Source of the DNA: Alphaproteobacteria bacterium
Lineage (GTDB): Bacteria; Pseudomonadota; Alphaproteobacteria; Acetobacterales; Acetobacteraceae
NCBI GenBank assembly: GCA_026400775.1
Contig: JAPLOK010000230.1
Span: forward strand, 1-32,286
Direction of reading: 5' to 3'
DNA length: 32,286 nt
Part shown: positions 1 to 7,472 of the stretch, one piece after another
Layout of the letters: each line of letters starts with the position of its first letter
How positions within the stretch are numbered: the stretch's first letter is position 1
Translations under genes and position numbers: made by a program
Notes under the pieces: model-generated
Told to the model about the DNA's origin: nothing
Database searches by the model: none
What the model saw: only the letters and a program-made list of their open reading frames with translations

Positions 1-49
1 CAGCGCGCGCCAACGCCCGCTCTCGCAAATCGTCTGAGTATGGCCGCAT
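1..49 (-). CDS. IS630-family transposase, N-terminal fragment (truncated by window edge)
   Basis: Reverse complement of 49..1 reads ATG CGG CCA TAC TCA GAC GAT TTG CGA GAG CGG GCG TTG GCG CGC GCT = MRPYSDDLRERALARA, matching the typical IS630/HTH transposase N-terminus (xxPYSxDLRERV/A). Not in the supplied ORF track because it is too short. Confidence 0.65.
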   Translation of the reverse strand, partial: MRPYSDDLRERALARA

Positions 50-137
50 CCCCGCTGGCCTCCTGTCCAGCAGGAAGCTTGAATCAGAAACTCAGCCGCG
101 CCGGAATCCCGATTCTATCAAAAGACAGCATGCTCTA
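1..137 (-). mobile_element. Left part of an IS630-like element; terminal sequence probably ends at the TA at 136-137 (..GACAGCATGCTCTA)
   Basis: Transposase start at 49 plus an upstream ~85 bp noncoding stretch ending in CTAGAGCATGCTGTC (minus strand). IS630 elements insert at TA. The other end is outside the window. Confidence 0.45.
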
Positions 138-208
138 GCCGACTGTTGAGAAACTGGTGGCTGAGGATCGGCGAGAGAGCTTTCGTGCAGGCCAGGCCGA
201 GCCGCAGA

Positions 209-228
209 CAGGATGCTGTCGCATCCTG
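209..228. repeat. Perfect 8-bp inverted repeat, 4-nt loop (CAGGATGC TGTC GCATCCTG)
   Basis: Read directly; lies 3' of the TctC gene on the minus strand but lacks an obvious T-tract. Confidence 0.4.
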
Positions 229-292
229 GCAAGGCTAGAACGTATCCTGTGCGGAGAGGCGCCGCCGAGCCGACCCATCCAGTTTTAGCCTG

Positions 293-1270
293 CTAGCTGT
301 CCATCCGGATCCCGCGCTCACGGATCACCCGTGACCAGCGGGCATGCTCGGCCGCCATGTGCCGTGCGGCATCCGCCTCCGACCCGCCGGTCAGCACGAA
401 GCCCGCCTGGGCCCCACGGGCAATCACATCGGGCTGGCGGATCACCGCATTGCCGACCTCGTTCAACCGGGCCACGGCAGGCGCGGGGGTGGCGGCAGGC
501 ACCCACCACATAACCCAGGAATAGGCCTCGAAGCCGGGCAGGATGCTCTCGGCCATGGTGGGCAGGTCAGGCAGGGCGGCGATGCGCTCGGCGGTGCCCA
601 CGGCCAGGCCGCGCAATTCGCGCGCCGCGATCATCGGCGCCACGGTGGGCAGGTCGATGATGGAGAAATCCACCCGGCCGGCCAGCAGTTCCGGCACCGC
701 GGCGCCGCTGCCGCGGAAGGGAATATGCATGATGTCCGCGCCCGTCATCGAACGATACAGCTCGGCCGCCAGATGCGCCGGATTGCCCACCCCGCCCGAG
801 GCATAGCTGTAGGTGCCAGGCCGCGCCGCCTGCACCACGCGGTGCCATTCCTGCACGGTGTTCGCGGGAAAGCCGGGGCGCACCACCAGCACGGTGGGCG
901 TGATCGCGAGCGGCACGACATGGCGGAAATCGCGCATCGGGTCATAGGGGGCGGTCGGCACCATCAGCGGGCCGGTCAGCGCGCCGATCGGCGCGATCAG
1001 CACGCTGTGCCCGTCTGCCGGCTGGCGCAGCACATGCTGGGCGCCGACGATGGCGCCCGCGCCGGTGCGGTTCTCCACTGTGACCGGCTGGCCCAGCATG
1101 CCTTGCGCAGGCGGCGCCATCAGGCGGGCCAGCACGTCCGGGCTGCCGCCGGCGGCAAACGGCACGGTCATGGCCACCCCGCGCGAGGGCGCCCATTGCG
1201 CCCGCACCGGCCGGGCGGTCACCAGCAGGGCGGGGGCGGCTAGCAGGCTGCGACGATGCATGAGGGTCAC
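293..1270 (-). CDS. Bug/TctC family tripartite tricarboxylate transporter substrate-binding protein
   Basis: Signal peptide then VPFAAGGSPDVLARLMA, VENRTGAGAIVGAQ and MHIPFRGSGAAVPELLAGRVD, typical of the Bug family. Confidence 0.9.
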   Translation of the reverse strand: MTLMHRRSLLAAPALLVTARPVRAQWAPSRGVAMTVPFAAGGSPDVLARLMAPPAQGMLGQPVTVENRTGAGAIVGAQHVLRQPADGHSVLIAPIGALTGPLMVPTAPYDPMRDFRHVVPLAITPTVLVVRPGFPANTVQEWHRVVQAARPGTYSYASGGVGNPAHLAAELYRSMTGADIMHIPFRGSGAAVPELLAGRVDFSIIDLPTVAPMIAARELRGLAVGTAERIAALPDLPTMAESILPGFEAYSWVMWWVPAATPAPAVARLNEVGNAVIRQPDVIARGAQAGFVLTGGSEADAARHMAAEHARWSRVIRERGIRMDS

Positions 1271-1367
1271 TCCAAGGCTGCGCGCGCTTTAGCCGCGTTG
1301 TGCGGCGCGCGAAACCCTTGCATCTGTCCCGGCGAAGGACACGTATCCCGACAGCACGGAGCCAGCC

Positions 1368-2033
1368 ATGGACGAAACCGCCAACCCCATCGCCCCGGGC
1401 CGCGAGAAACTGGTCGCGCGCAAGCAGGAATGGGCGCGCGATGGCCGCCTGCTGACCGGCCGTACGGCGCGCCCCGAAGAGGAGCGCCTGCCGCCGGGCC
1501 AACGCCTGGTATCCGACTTCCCGGTGCTGGACCTTGGCGTGCAGCCCGATGTCGCGCGCGATCGCTGGCGGCTGCGGCTGGAAGGGCTGGTCAGCAACCG
1601 CCTGGCACTGGACTGGGAGGCGTTCTGCGCCCTGCCCCAGGCCGAATGGCTGAACGACATCCACTGCGTCACCGCATGGTCACGCTATGATAATGTCTGG
1701 CGCGGCGTGGGTGCGATGACACTGTTGGAAATGGCGCAGCCGCGCCGCGAGGCGACGCACATCGTCTTCCACAGCTATGATGGCTACACGACCAATGTGC
1801 CGCTGGAAGCCTTCGCGCGCCCGGAAAACTTGGTCGCCACGCATTGGAACGACGCGCCCCTGGAGCGCGTGCATGGCGGCCCCGCGCGCATCGTCATCCC
1901 GCATCTGTATTTCTGGAAGAGCGCCAAATGGGTGACGCGCATCGAATTCCGCGCCGAGGACCAGCCCGGCTTCTGGGAAGTCCGCGGCTACCACAACAAC
2001 GCCGATCCATGGACGGAGGAACGCTATGGTTGA
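1368..2033 (+). CDS. Sulfite oxidase-like molybdopterin-binding oxidoreductase (no evident signal peptide)
   Basis: WLNDIHCVTAWSRYDNVWRGV (Mo-ligating Cys context), PARIVIPHLYFWKSAKWVTRIEF and GYHNNADPW, typical of the YedY/YuiH-like oxidoreductase molybdopterin-binding domain. Confidence 0.85.
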   Translation: MDETANPIAPGREKLVARKQEWARDGRLLTGRTARPEEERLPPGQRLVSDFPVLDLGVQPDVARDRWRLRLEGLVSNRLALDWEAFCALPQAEWLNDIHCVTAWSRYDNVWRGVGAMTLLEMAQPRREATHIVFHSYDGYTTNVPLEAFARPENLVATHWNDAPLERVHGGPARIVIPHLYFWKSAKWVTRIEFRAEDQPGFWEVRGYHNNADPWTEERYG

Positions 2034-2562
2034 CCGCCGTGCGCTGCTGCTGGGCACCGCCGCCGTGACCGCCGCAGATGCATCCCAGGATGCCTGGGGC
2101 TTTACCTTGTCCCGGCTGGAGGGTGGCGCGCTGCCGCTGACCGAATTCCGCGGCCGCGCGCTGCTGGTGGTCAACACCGCCAGCATGTGCGGCTTCACCC
2201 CGCAATACGAGGGGCTGCAACGCCTGCATGACCGGCTGGAGCCGCGGGGCCTGACGGTGCTGGGCGTGCCGTCCAACGACTTCAACCAGGAACACGCCAA
2301 TGCGCGCCGCGTGCGCGAATTCTGCGACACGATGTTCGGCATCACCTTCCCCATGGCGGGGCTGACGCGGGTGCGCGGCGCGGGCGCGGACCCGTTCTTC
2401 GCCTGGCTGGCGGCGCGGGGGGGTGGGGCGCCGGCGTGGAATTTCCACAAATACCTGGTCGCGCGTGATGGGCGGCGCGTGCAGGGCTTCGCAACGCGGG
2501 TGGGGCCAGAGGCGCCGGCGCTGCTGCGTGCCGTGGAAGCGGAACTGGCGCCGCGCGCGTGA
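2026..2562 (+). CDS. Glutathione peroxidase family protein
   Basis: VNTASMCGFTPQYEGLQRLHDRL, PSNDFNQE and WNFHKYLV: GPx Cys/Gln/Trp motifs. Start ATG overlaps the previous CDS by 8 nt. Confidence 0.85.
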   Translation: MVDRRALLLGTAAVTAADASQDAWGFTLSRLEGGALPLTEFRGRALLVVNTASMCGFTPQYEGLQRLHDRLEPRGLTVLGVPSNDFNQEHANARRVREFCDTMFGITFPMAGLTRVRGAGADPFFAWLAARGGGAPAWNFHKYLVARDGRRVQGFATRVGPEAPALLRAVEAELAPRA

Positions 2563-3092
2563 TCCTGATCGGCATCGGCGCCAACCTGCCCGCGCCGGAT
2601 GGGCGCTCGGCGCTGCAGACCTGCCAGGCCGCCGCCCAGGCGCTGTCGGCCCTGCCCGGCCTGCGCATGGTGGCGCTGTCGCGCTGGTGGGCAACGGCCG
2701 CGATCGGCGGCCCGCCCGATGCGCCGGATTTCGTCAATGGCGTGGTTAGGCTGGAAGGTGCGGCCGAACCCGAGGCACTCCTCACCGCGCTGCACGCGAT
2801 CGAGGAAGGCTTCGGCCGCGCGCGCCCCTACCCCAACGCCCCGCGCACGCTCGACCTGGACCTGCTGGCGATGGATGCGCTGCTGCGCGAGGCCGCCCCC
2901 ATCCTGCCGCATCCGCGCCTGCACCAGCGCCGCTTCGTGCTGGAACCGCTGCTGGAGGTGGCGCCGGACTGGGCGCATCCACGCCTGGGGCCGGCGGCCG
3001 CCCTGCTCGCCGCCCTGCCGGACCAGGGCACGGCGCCGCTCAATGCGGAAAGCGCCGCGCCCCTCCATCCACATGGATCACCTGGCCGGTGA
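2559..3092 (+). CDS. folK: 2-amino-4-hydroxy-6-hydroxymethyldihydropteridine diphosphokinase
   Basis: IGIGANLPAP start, GGPPDAPDFVNGVVRLE, PRTLDLDLLAMD and HPRLHQRRFVLEPLLEV. GTG start overlapping the GPx stop (GTGA). Confidence 0.9.
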   Translation: MILIGIGANLPAPDGRSALQTCQAAAQALSALPGLRMVALSRWWATAAIGGPPDAPDFVNGVVRLEGAAEPEALLTALHAIEEGFGRARPYPNAPRTLDLDLLAMDALLREAAPILPHPRLHQRRFVLEPLLEVAPDWAHPRLGPAAALLAALPDQGTAPLNAESAAPLHPHGSPGR

Positions 3093-3789
3093 TGTAGCGC
3101 GCGCGCGGCGAGGCCAGGAAGCAGACCAGCACGGCCAAGTCCTCAGGCTCCCCGATATAGCCCATGGGCACCTGGGTTTCCGCCCAATGCCGCTGCGATT
3201 CGGCCGTGGGCATGATGCGATTGTCGATCTGTTCGGAATGGATGCGCCCAGGCGGGATGGAATTCACCGTGATGCCATCACGACCCAGCGTGCGCGACAG
3301 CGCCTTGGCCCAGATATGCACGGCGCCATTGGGCGCATTGGCGGCGTTGACGTTATGCGGCTCGTCCTGGCCGGTCAGGTTGATAATACGGCCGAATTGC
3401 TGCGCCTGCATCGCCGGCACCAGCGTATGGGTGATGCGCAGGCCCGCATGGAAGTTCAACTCCATCGCCTCGGCCCAGATCTCGGGCGTGCCGAGATCGG
3501 GCTGCGGGCGCGAGCCGCCGGCATTGTTGACCAGGATGTCGCAGCGGCCGAAGCGGGCCAGCAACGCATCGCGGATTCGCGCCGCGGCATCCGGGGCGGT
3601 GATGTCCTGCTCGATGACCAGCGGTTCGGCCTGCGGAATCTCGGCCGCCAGACTGTCCAGCAATGGGCGACGGCGCGCGACGAGCGCGAGCTTGCAGCCC
3701 TCCTCGGCCAGCATGCGCGCAATGGTGCGGCCAAGACCGGCCGATGCGCCCGTCACCAGCGCCACGCGCCCCGCGAGTTGCAGATCCAT
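3040..3789 (-). CDS. SDR family oxidoreductase, atypical catalytic site
   Basis: TGASAGLGRTIA cofactor motif, NNAGG, GITVNSIPPG and C-terminal ITGQVIHVDGG; YxxxK not present (ANAPN at the equivalent position). Confidence 0.88.
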   Translation of the reverse strand: MDLQLAGRVALVTGASAGLGRTIARMLAEEGCKLALVARRRPLLDSLAAEIPQAEPLVIEQDITAPDAAARIRDALLARFGRCDILVNNAGGSRPQPDLGTPEIWAEAMELNFHAGLRITHTLVPAMQAQQFGRIINLTGQDEPHNVNAANAPNGAVHIWAKALSRTLGRDGITVNSIPPGRIHSEQIDNRIMPTAESQRHWAETQVPMGYIGEPEDLAVLVCFLASPRARYITGQVIHVDGGARRFPH

Positions 3790-3858
3790 CGCATCCCCCC
3801 TGTCAGCGGGGCTGATTCACCGCTCCGGCCATCCGGCCGCCGCGGATCAGACCCGCAC

Positions 3859-3891
3859 GAAAAACGCCGCGGAGGTTGCCCTCCGCGGCGC
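3859..3891 (-). terminator. Intrinsic terminator downstream of tctA
   Basis: Perfect 11-bp stem CGCCGCGGAGG-TTGC-CCTCCGCGGCG (3865-3890), followed on the minus strand by TTTTT. Confidence 0.75.
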
Positions 3892-3912
3892 GGTTTGTGA
3901 ACCGGATGGCGG

Positions 3913-5415
3913 CTATTCCGCCATGGCCTTTTCCTTGCCCTTGCGCAGGTTGGGCAACATCATCGCAAGCAGCGCCACAGCGCCGATGCCCAGTAGCGTC
4001 GCCGAGATCGGGCGCTGAATGAAAACGCCCCAGTCGCCACGCGAGAGCAGCATGGCCCGGCGCAGATGCTCTTCCATCATCGGCCCCAGCACGAAGCCGA
4101 TCAGCAGCGGCGCCGCTTCCAGCTTGAGCTTCGAGCACATGTAGCCGAACACCGCGAAAAGCACCGTCATGTAGACGTCGAACACGTTGTTGTTCAGCGA
4201 GTACACGCCGATCGAGCAGAACACGAGGATCGACGGGTAGAGATACTTGTAGGGCACCTTCAGCAGCGCCACCCACATGCCGATCAGCGGCAGGTTGATG
4301 ACCAGCAGCATCAGGTTGCCGACCCACATGGAGGCGATGAGGCCCCAGAACAGGTCGGGCTGCGCTTCCACCATGCGCGGACCCGGCTGGATGCCCTGGA
4401 TGATCAGCGCGCCGACCATCAGCGCCATCACGGCGTTGGACGGGATGCCCAGCGTCAGCAGCGGGATGAAGCTGGTCTGTGCGGCCGCGTTGTTGGCCGC
4501 TTCCGGTCCGGCCACGCCCTCGATCGCGCCGGTGCCGAACAGATGCCGGCCCTTGGAGATCTTGCGCTCCATCATGTAGGAGCCGAAGGCCGCTAGCGAG
4601 GCGCCGCCGCCGGGCAGAATGCCCAGGAAGGAGCCAACGATGGTACCGCGCAGCACCGACGGTGTGGCTCGCTTGAACTCCTCGCGCGTCAGGAACAGGC
4701 TGCCGACCTTGGTGGTCAGCACGCTGCGCGCCTCGGGGCGTTCGAGGTTGAGGATGATTTCGGCGATGCCGAACATGCCCATCGCCACCGGCACGAAGCC
4801 GATGCCGTCCGACAGTTCCGGGATGCCGAAGGTGAAGCGCTGCTGGCCGGTTTGCACGTCGGTGCCCACGAGGCCCAAGGCCACGCCGAACACCACCATG
4901 CCAATGGCCTTGATCACCGAACCCTGCGCCAGCACCGAGGCGATGATCAGGCCCAATAGCATCAGCGAGAAGTAGTCAGCCGGGCCGAAGCTCAACGCCA
5001 CCTGCGTCAGCAGCGGCCCCGAGGCCGCGACCAGCACGGTAGCGACGGAACCGGCGAAGAACGACCCGATGGCCGCGGTGGCCAGCGCCGCGCCGGCGCG
5101 CCCGTTGCGCGCCATCTTGTAGCCTTCGAGCGTGGTGACGACCGATGACACCTCGCCCGGCAGGTTCAGCAGGATGGCCGTGGTCGAGCCCCCATACTGC
5201 GCGCCGTAGAAGATGCCGGCCAGCATGATGATCGCGGTCGTCGCCGGCAGGCCGAAGGTGATCGGCAGCAGCAGCGAGATCGTCGCCACCGGCCCGATGC
5301 CCGGCAACACGCCGATGGCGGTGCCGATCAGCGCACCCAGCAGCGCGAAGGTGATGTTCTGAAACGACAGCGCAACGCCGAAGCCGTGCGCCAGGTTGGT
5401 CAGGAGCAGTTCCAT
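3913..5415 (-). CDS. Tripartite tricarboxylate transporter large permease, TctA family
   Basis: GVLPGIGPVATISLLLPITFGLP, YGGSTTAILLNLPGE, LPGGGASLAAFGSYMMERK and LTLGIPSNAVMALMVGAL are TctA hallmarks. Confidence 0.95.
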   Translation of the reverse strand: MELLLTNLAHGFGVALSFQNITFALLGALIGTAIGVLPGIGPVATISLLLPITFGLPATTAIIMLAGIFYGAQYGGSTTAILLNLPGEVSSVVTTLEGYKMARNGRAGAALATAAIGSFFAGSVATVLVAASGPLLTQVALSFGPADYFSLMLLGLIIASVLAQGSVIKAIGMVVFGVALGLVGTDVQTGQQRFTFGIPELSDGIGFVPVAMGMFGIAEIILNLERPEARSVLTTKVGSLFLTREEFKRATPSVLRGTIVGSFLGILPGGGASLAAFGSYMMERKISKGRHLFGTGAIEGVAGPEAANNAAAQTSFIPLLTLGIPSNAVMALMVGALIIQGIQPGPRMVEAQPDLFWGLIASMWVGNLMLLVINLPLIGMWVALLKVPYKYLYPSILVFCSIGVYSLNNNVFDVYMTVLFAVFGYMCSKLKLEAAPLLIGFVLGPMMEEHLRRAMLLSRGDWGVFIQRPISATLLGIGAVALLAMMLPNLRKGKEKAMAE

Positions 5416-5434
5416 GGTGTGTTCTTTCTCCCGA

Positions 5435-6235
5435 TCAGGTCGGCCAAAGGTTCACGCGGATGTCCAGTTCGCGAATGAACACGAACCAGCACAACACGAG
5501 CAGAAAGGCGACTAGCCCCAGCACGCCGAGCGGCTTGCGGATATGGTCGCGCTCCGCGAGGCAGGCCAGCAGGATGGTGCCAACCAACGCCAGATAGAAG
5601 CCAAGCTTCTCCAGGAACAGGCCGAAGATGCACATGCAGGCGCAGATCAGCCCCAGGAAGCGCCAGCCCGGCGGAATCGCCAGCACCAGGAAGCCCACCA
5701 GCATGCCGATGCCGACGGCATTATAACCCTGCGAAAAATAGCCGCCGGCGCCGCGGATGAAGTACCAGGCCAGGTAGCCCACCACCATCGCGGCGATGAA
5801 GGACACGAACTCAGCCTGGGTCCAGGCGGTGAGCGTGCCGTCATTCTCGGGGCTGCGGATCCACAGCGCGATGGCACCGGCCGCGACCGCGCCGGCGAGC
5901 ACCGTGAAGGTGATCACTTTGTCCGCGCGCACGCCGCCGTATTGCGTCAGGTACAGCACACCCAGAGCGGTCGCGAACATCACCACCGCGAGGATGCGCA
6001 CCACATCAATGCCCTCGGGCTTCGCGACCTCGACGCGCTCGCCGCGCTTGCCGAAGCTGACGAAGATGACCAGCGCGCCCAGCCCCGCCTGCAACAGGAA
6101 GACCATCCAGGGCATATAGCCTGGACCCATCCGACGCGCAGTGCCGAGGTTGTGGTCCATGTTCAGGAACAGGCCGATTGTGGCCATCAGAACCAGGAAC
6201 AGCCCGGCCACCACATCCCTGTGATTGATCTTCAT
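5435..6235 (-). CDS. TctB family small permease, unusually long (266 aa)
   Basis: N-terminal MKINHRDVVAGLFLVLMATIGLFL..GTARRMGPGYMPWMV and C-terminal ..FGLFLEKLGFYLALVGTILLACLAERD.. VFIRELDIRVNLWP resemble TctB halves; adjacent to TctA. Confidence 0.75.
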   Translation of the reverse strand: MKINHRDVVAGLFLVLMATIGLFLNMDHNLGTARRMGPGYMPWMVFLLQAGLGALVIFVSFGKRGERVEVAKPEGIDVVRILAVVMFATALGVLYLTQYGGVRADKVITFTVLAGAVAAGAIALWIRSPENDGTLTAWTQAEFVSFIAAMVVGYLAWYFIRGAGGYFSQGYNAVGIGMLVGFLVLAIPPGWRFLGLICACMCIFGLFLEKLGFYLALVGTILLACLAERDHIRKPLGVLGLVAFLLVLCWFVFIRELDIRVNLWPT

Positions 6236-6337
6236 CCCTTATGCCTCTCCCAGACGCGGCATCGCGGGCAGGTGCGGCGGGTGTGCCTTCCGGTCACGGC
6301 CCGAACTCCCCCGGAGCTTTGCCAAACTTCCGCCATG

Positions 6338-6375
6338 TTGCGCATTGCAGCGCCGCCGTCCAGCCCAATGCGCAA
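6338..6375. repeat. 10-bp perfect inverted repeat (TTGCGCATTG ... CAATGCGCAA), 18-nt spacer, between tctC and tctB
   Basis: Read directly from sequence. Confidence 0.6.
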
Positions 6376-6419
6376 TGGCATTTCGTCCACAACGCGTTCG
6401 ACGACACAAAGACTGCGCA

Positions 6420-7382
6420 TCAATCGGGCGTGGCGCCTGATGCGCGCACCACAGGCGCCCATTCCGCAACCTCGCGGCGGACGAATTCGGTGTACTCGGC
6501 CGGGCTCATTTGCCCCGGCGTCCCGCCCAATTCGGCGAAACGCGCGCGGATATCGCCAGCACCCAGAATCGCGCGCAGCTCGCGCGACAGCCGCTCCACA
6601 ACCGGGGCGGGCATGCCTGCCGGGCCGGATAATCCGAACCAGGTGGTGCTGACAATGTCGAAGCCCTGCTCGCGCATCGTGGGCACATCGGGGAAGGCGG
6701 GGTGGCGCGCCTCGCTGCTCATCGCGATCGGGCGGACACTGCCCTGGCGGATATGCGACGCGGCCGAGGGCAGGCTGTCGGACATCAACGGCACCTGGCC
6801 GGCGATCACCGCGGTCATGGCCGGCCCCGCGCCGCGGAAGGGGATGTGGTTGATCTCGCGCCCCAGCATCTGCCCGATCCGGACGATCAACATATGGTTG
6901 GAGGAGCCCGCGCCGGAGCTCGCCATATCCAGCCCCTGCGGCCGGGCGCGATGCTGCGCCGCGAGTTCGGCGAGGTTCGTGATCCCCGCGCGCGGGTTGG
7001 CGACGAACACCGACGGGTTGGAGATCAACAGCGCGACATGCGTGAAATCACGAACCGCATCATAGCGGATGTTCGGATAGAGCGAGGGGCCAATGCCGTG
7101 GCTCGCGATGTTGCTCATGACCAGGGTCAGCCCATCGGGCGCCGCCTGGGCCGCCATCAGGCTGCCGACGGTGGCCCCGGCGCCCGCCCGATTCTCGACC
7201 GCGATGGCCATACCCAGGCGCTCGGCCAGGGGTGTCGCGACCATGCGCGCGACCAGGTCCGTCGTGCCGCCAGGCGCGAATGGAACGATCAGCCGGATGG
7301 GCGCGTTGGGCCAGGCCTGGGCGAAGGCGGGCATGGCCAAGGGCATGGCGAGCAAGGCGCGGCGCGCGATCTTCATGGACAT
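6420..7382 (-). CDS. Bug/TctC family tripartite tricarboxylate transporter substrate-binding protein
   Basis: MSMKIARRALLAMPLAMPAFAQAWPNAPIRLIVPFAPGGTTDLVARM..VENRAGAGATVGS; signal peptide places the true start at 7382 (or 7376), not 7814 as in the ORF track. Confidence 0.92.
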   Translation of the reverse strand: MSMKIARRALLAMPLAMPAFAQAWPNAPIRLIVPFAPGGTTDLVARMVATPLAERLGMAIAVENRAGAGATVGSLMAAQAAPDGLTLVMSNIASHGIGPSLYPNIRYDAVRDFTHVALLISNPSVFVANPRAGITNLAELAAQHRARPQGLDMASSGAGSSNHMLIVRIGQMLGREINHIPFRGAGPAMTAVIAGQVPLMSDSLPSAASHIRQGSVRPIAMSSEARHPAFPDVPTMREQGFDIVSTTWFGLSGPAGMPAPVVERLSRELRAILGAGDIRARFAELGGTPGQMSPAEYTEFVRREVAEWAPVVRASGATPD

Positions 7383-7385
7383 CTC

Positions 7386-7415
7386 CCGGTCTTGCGAATG
7401 GCTATCGCAAACCGG
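7386..7415. promoter_or_regulatory. Inverted repeat in the divergent tctC / M20 hydrolase intergenic region (possible operator or leader hairpin)
   Basis: CCGGT-c-TTGCGA ATGGCTA TCGCAA-ACCGG: 11 paired positions with a single bulged C, 7-nt loop. Confidence 0.4.
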
Positions 7416-7472
7416 CGCCCGGCAATCAAGCACCGCCTGGACAGCGCGGCCCGCCGGCGGGATGGTTGCGCC

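Noticed and set aside
1680-3074. 464-aa minus-strand ORF opposite the Mo-oxidoreductase/GPx/folK genes
   Set aside because: Arg/Ser/Ala-rich antisense frame crossing three genes with clear plus-strand motifs.
6702-7472. N-terminal extension of the M20 hydrolase ORF (650 aa)
   Set aside because: Antisense to tctC; the conserved M20 fold starts at MHLPNDL (7473).
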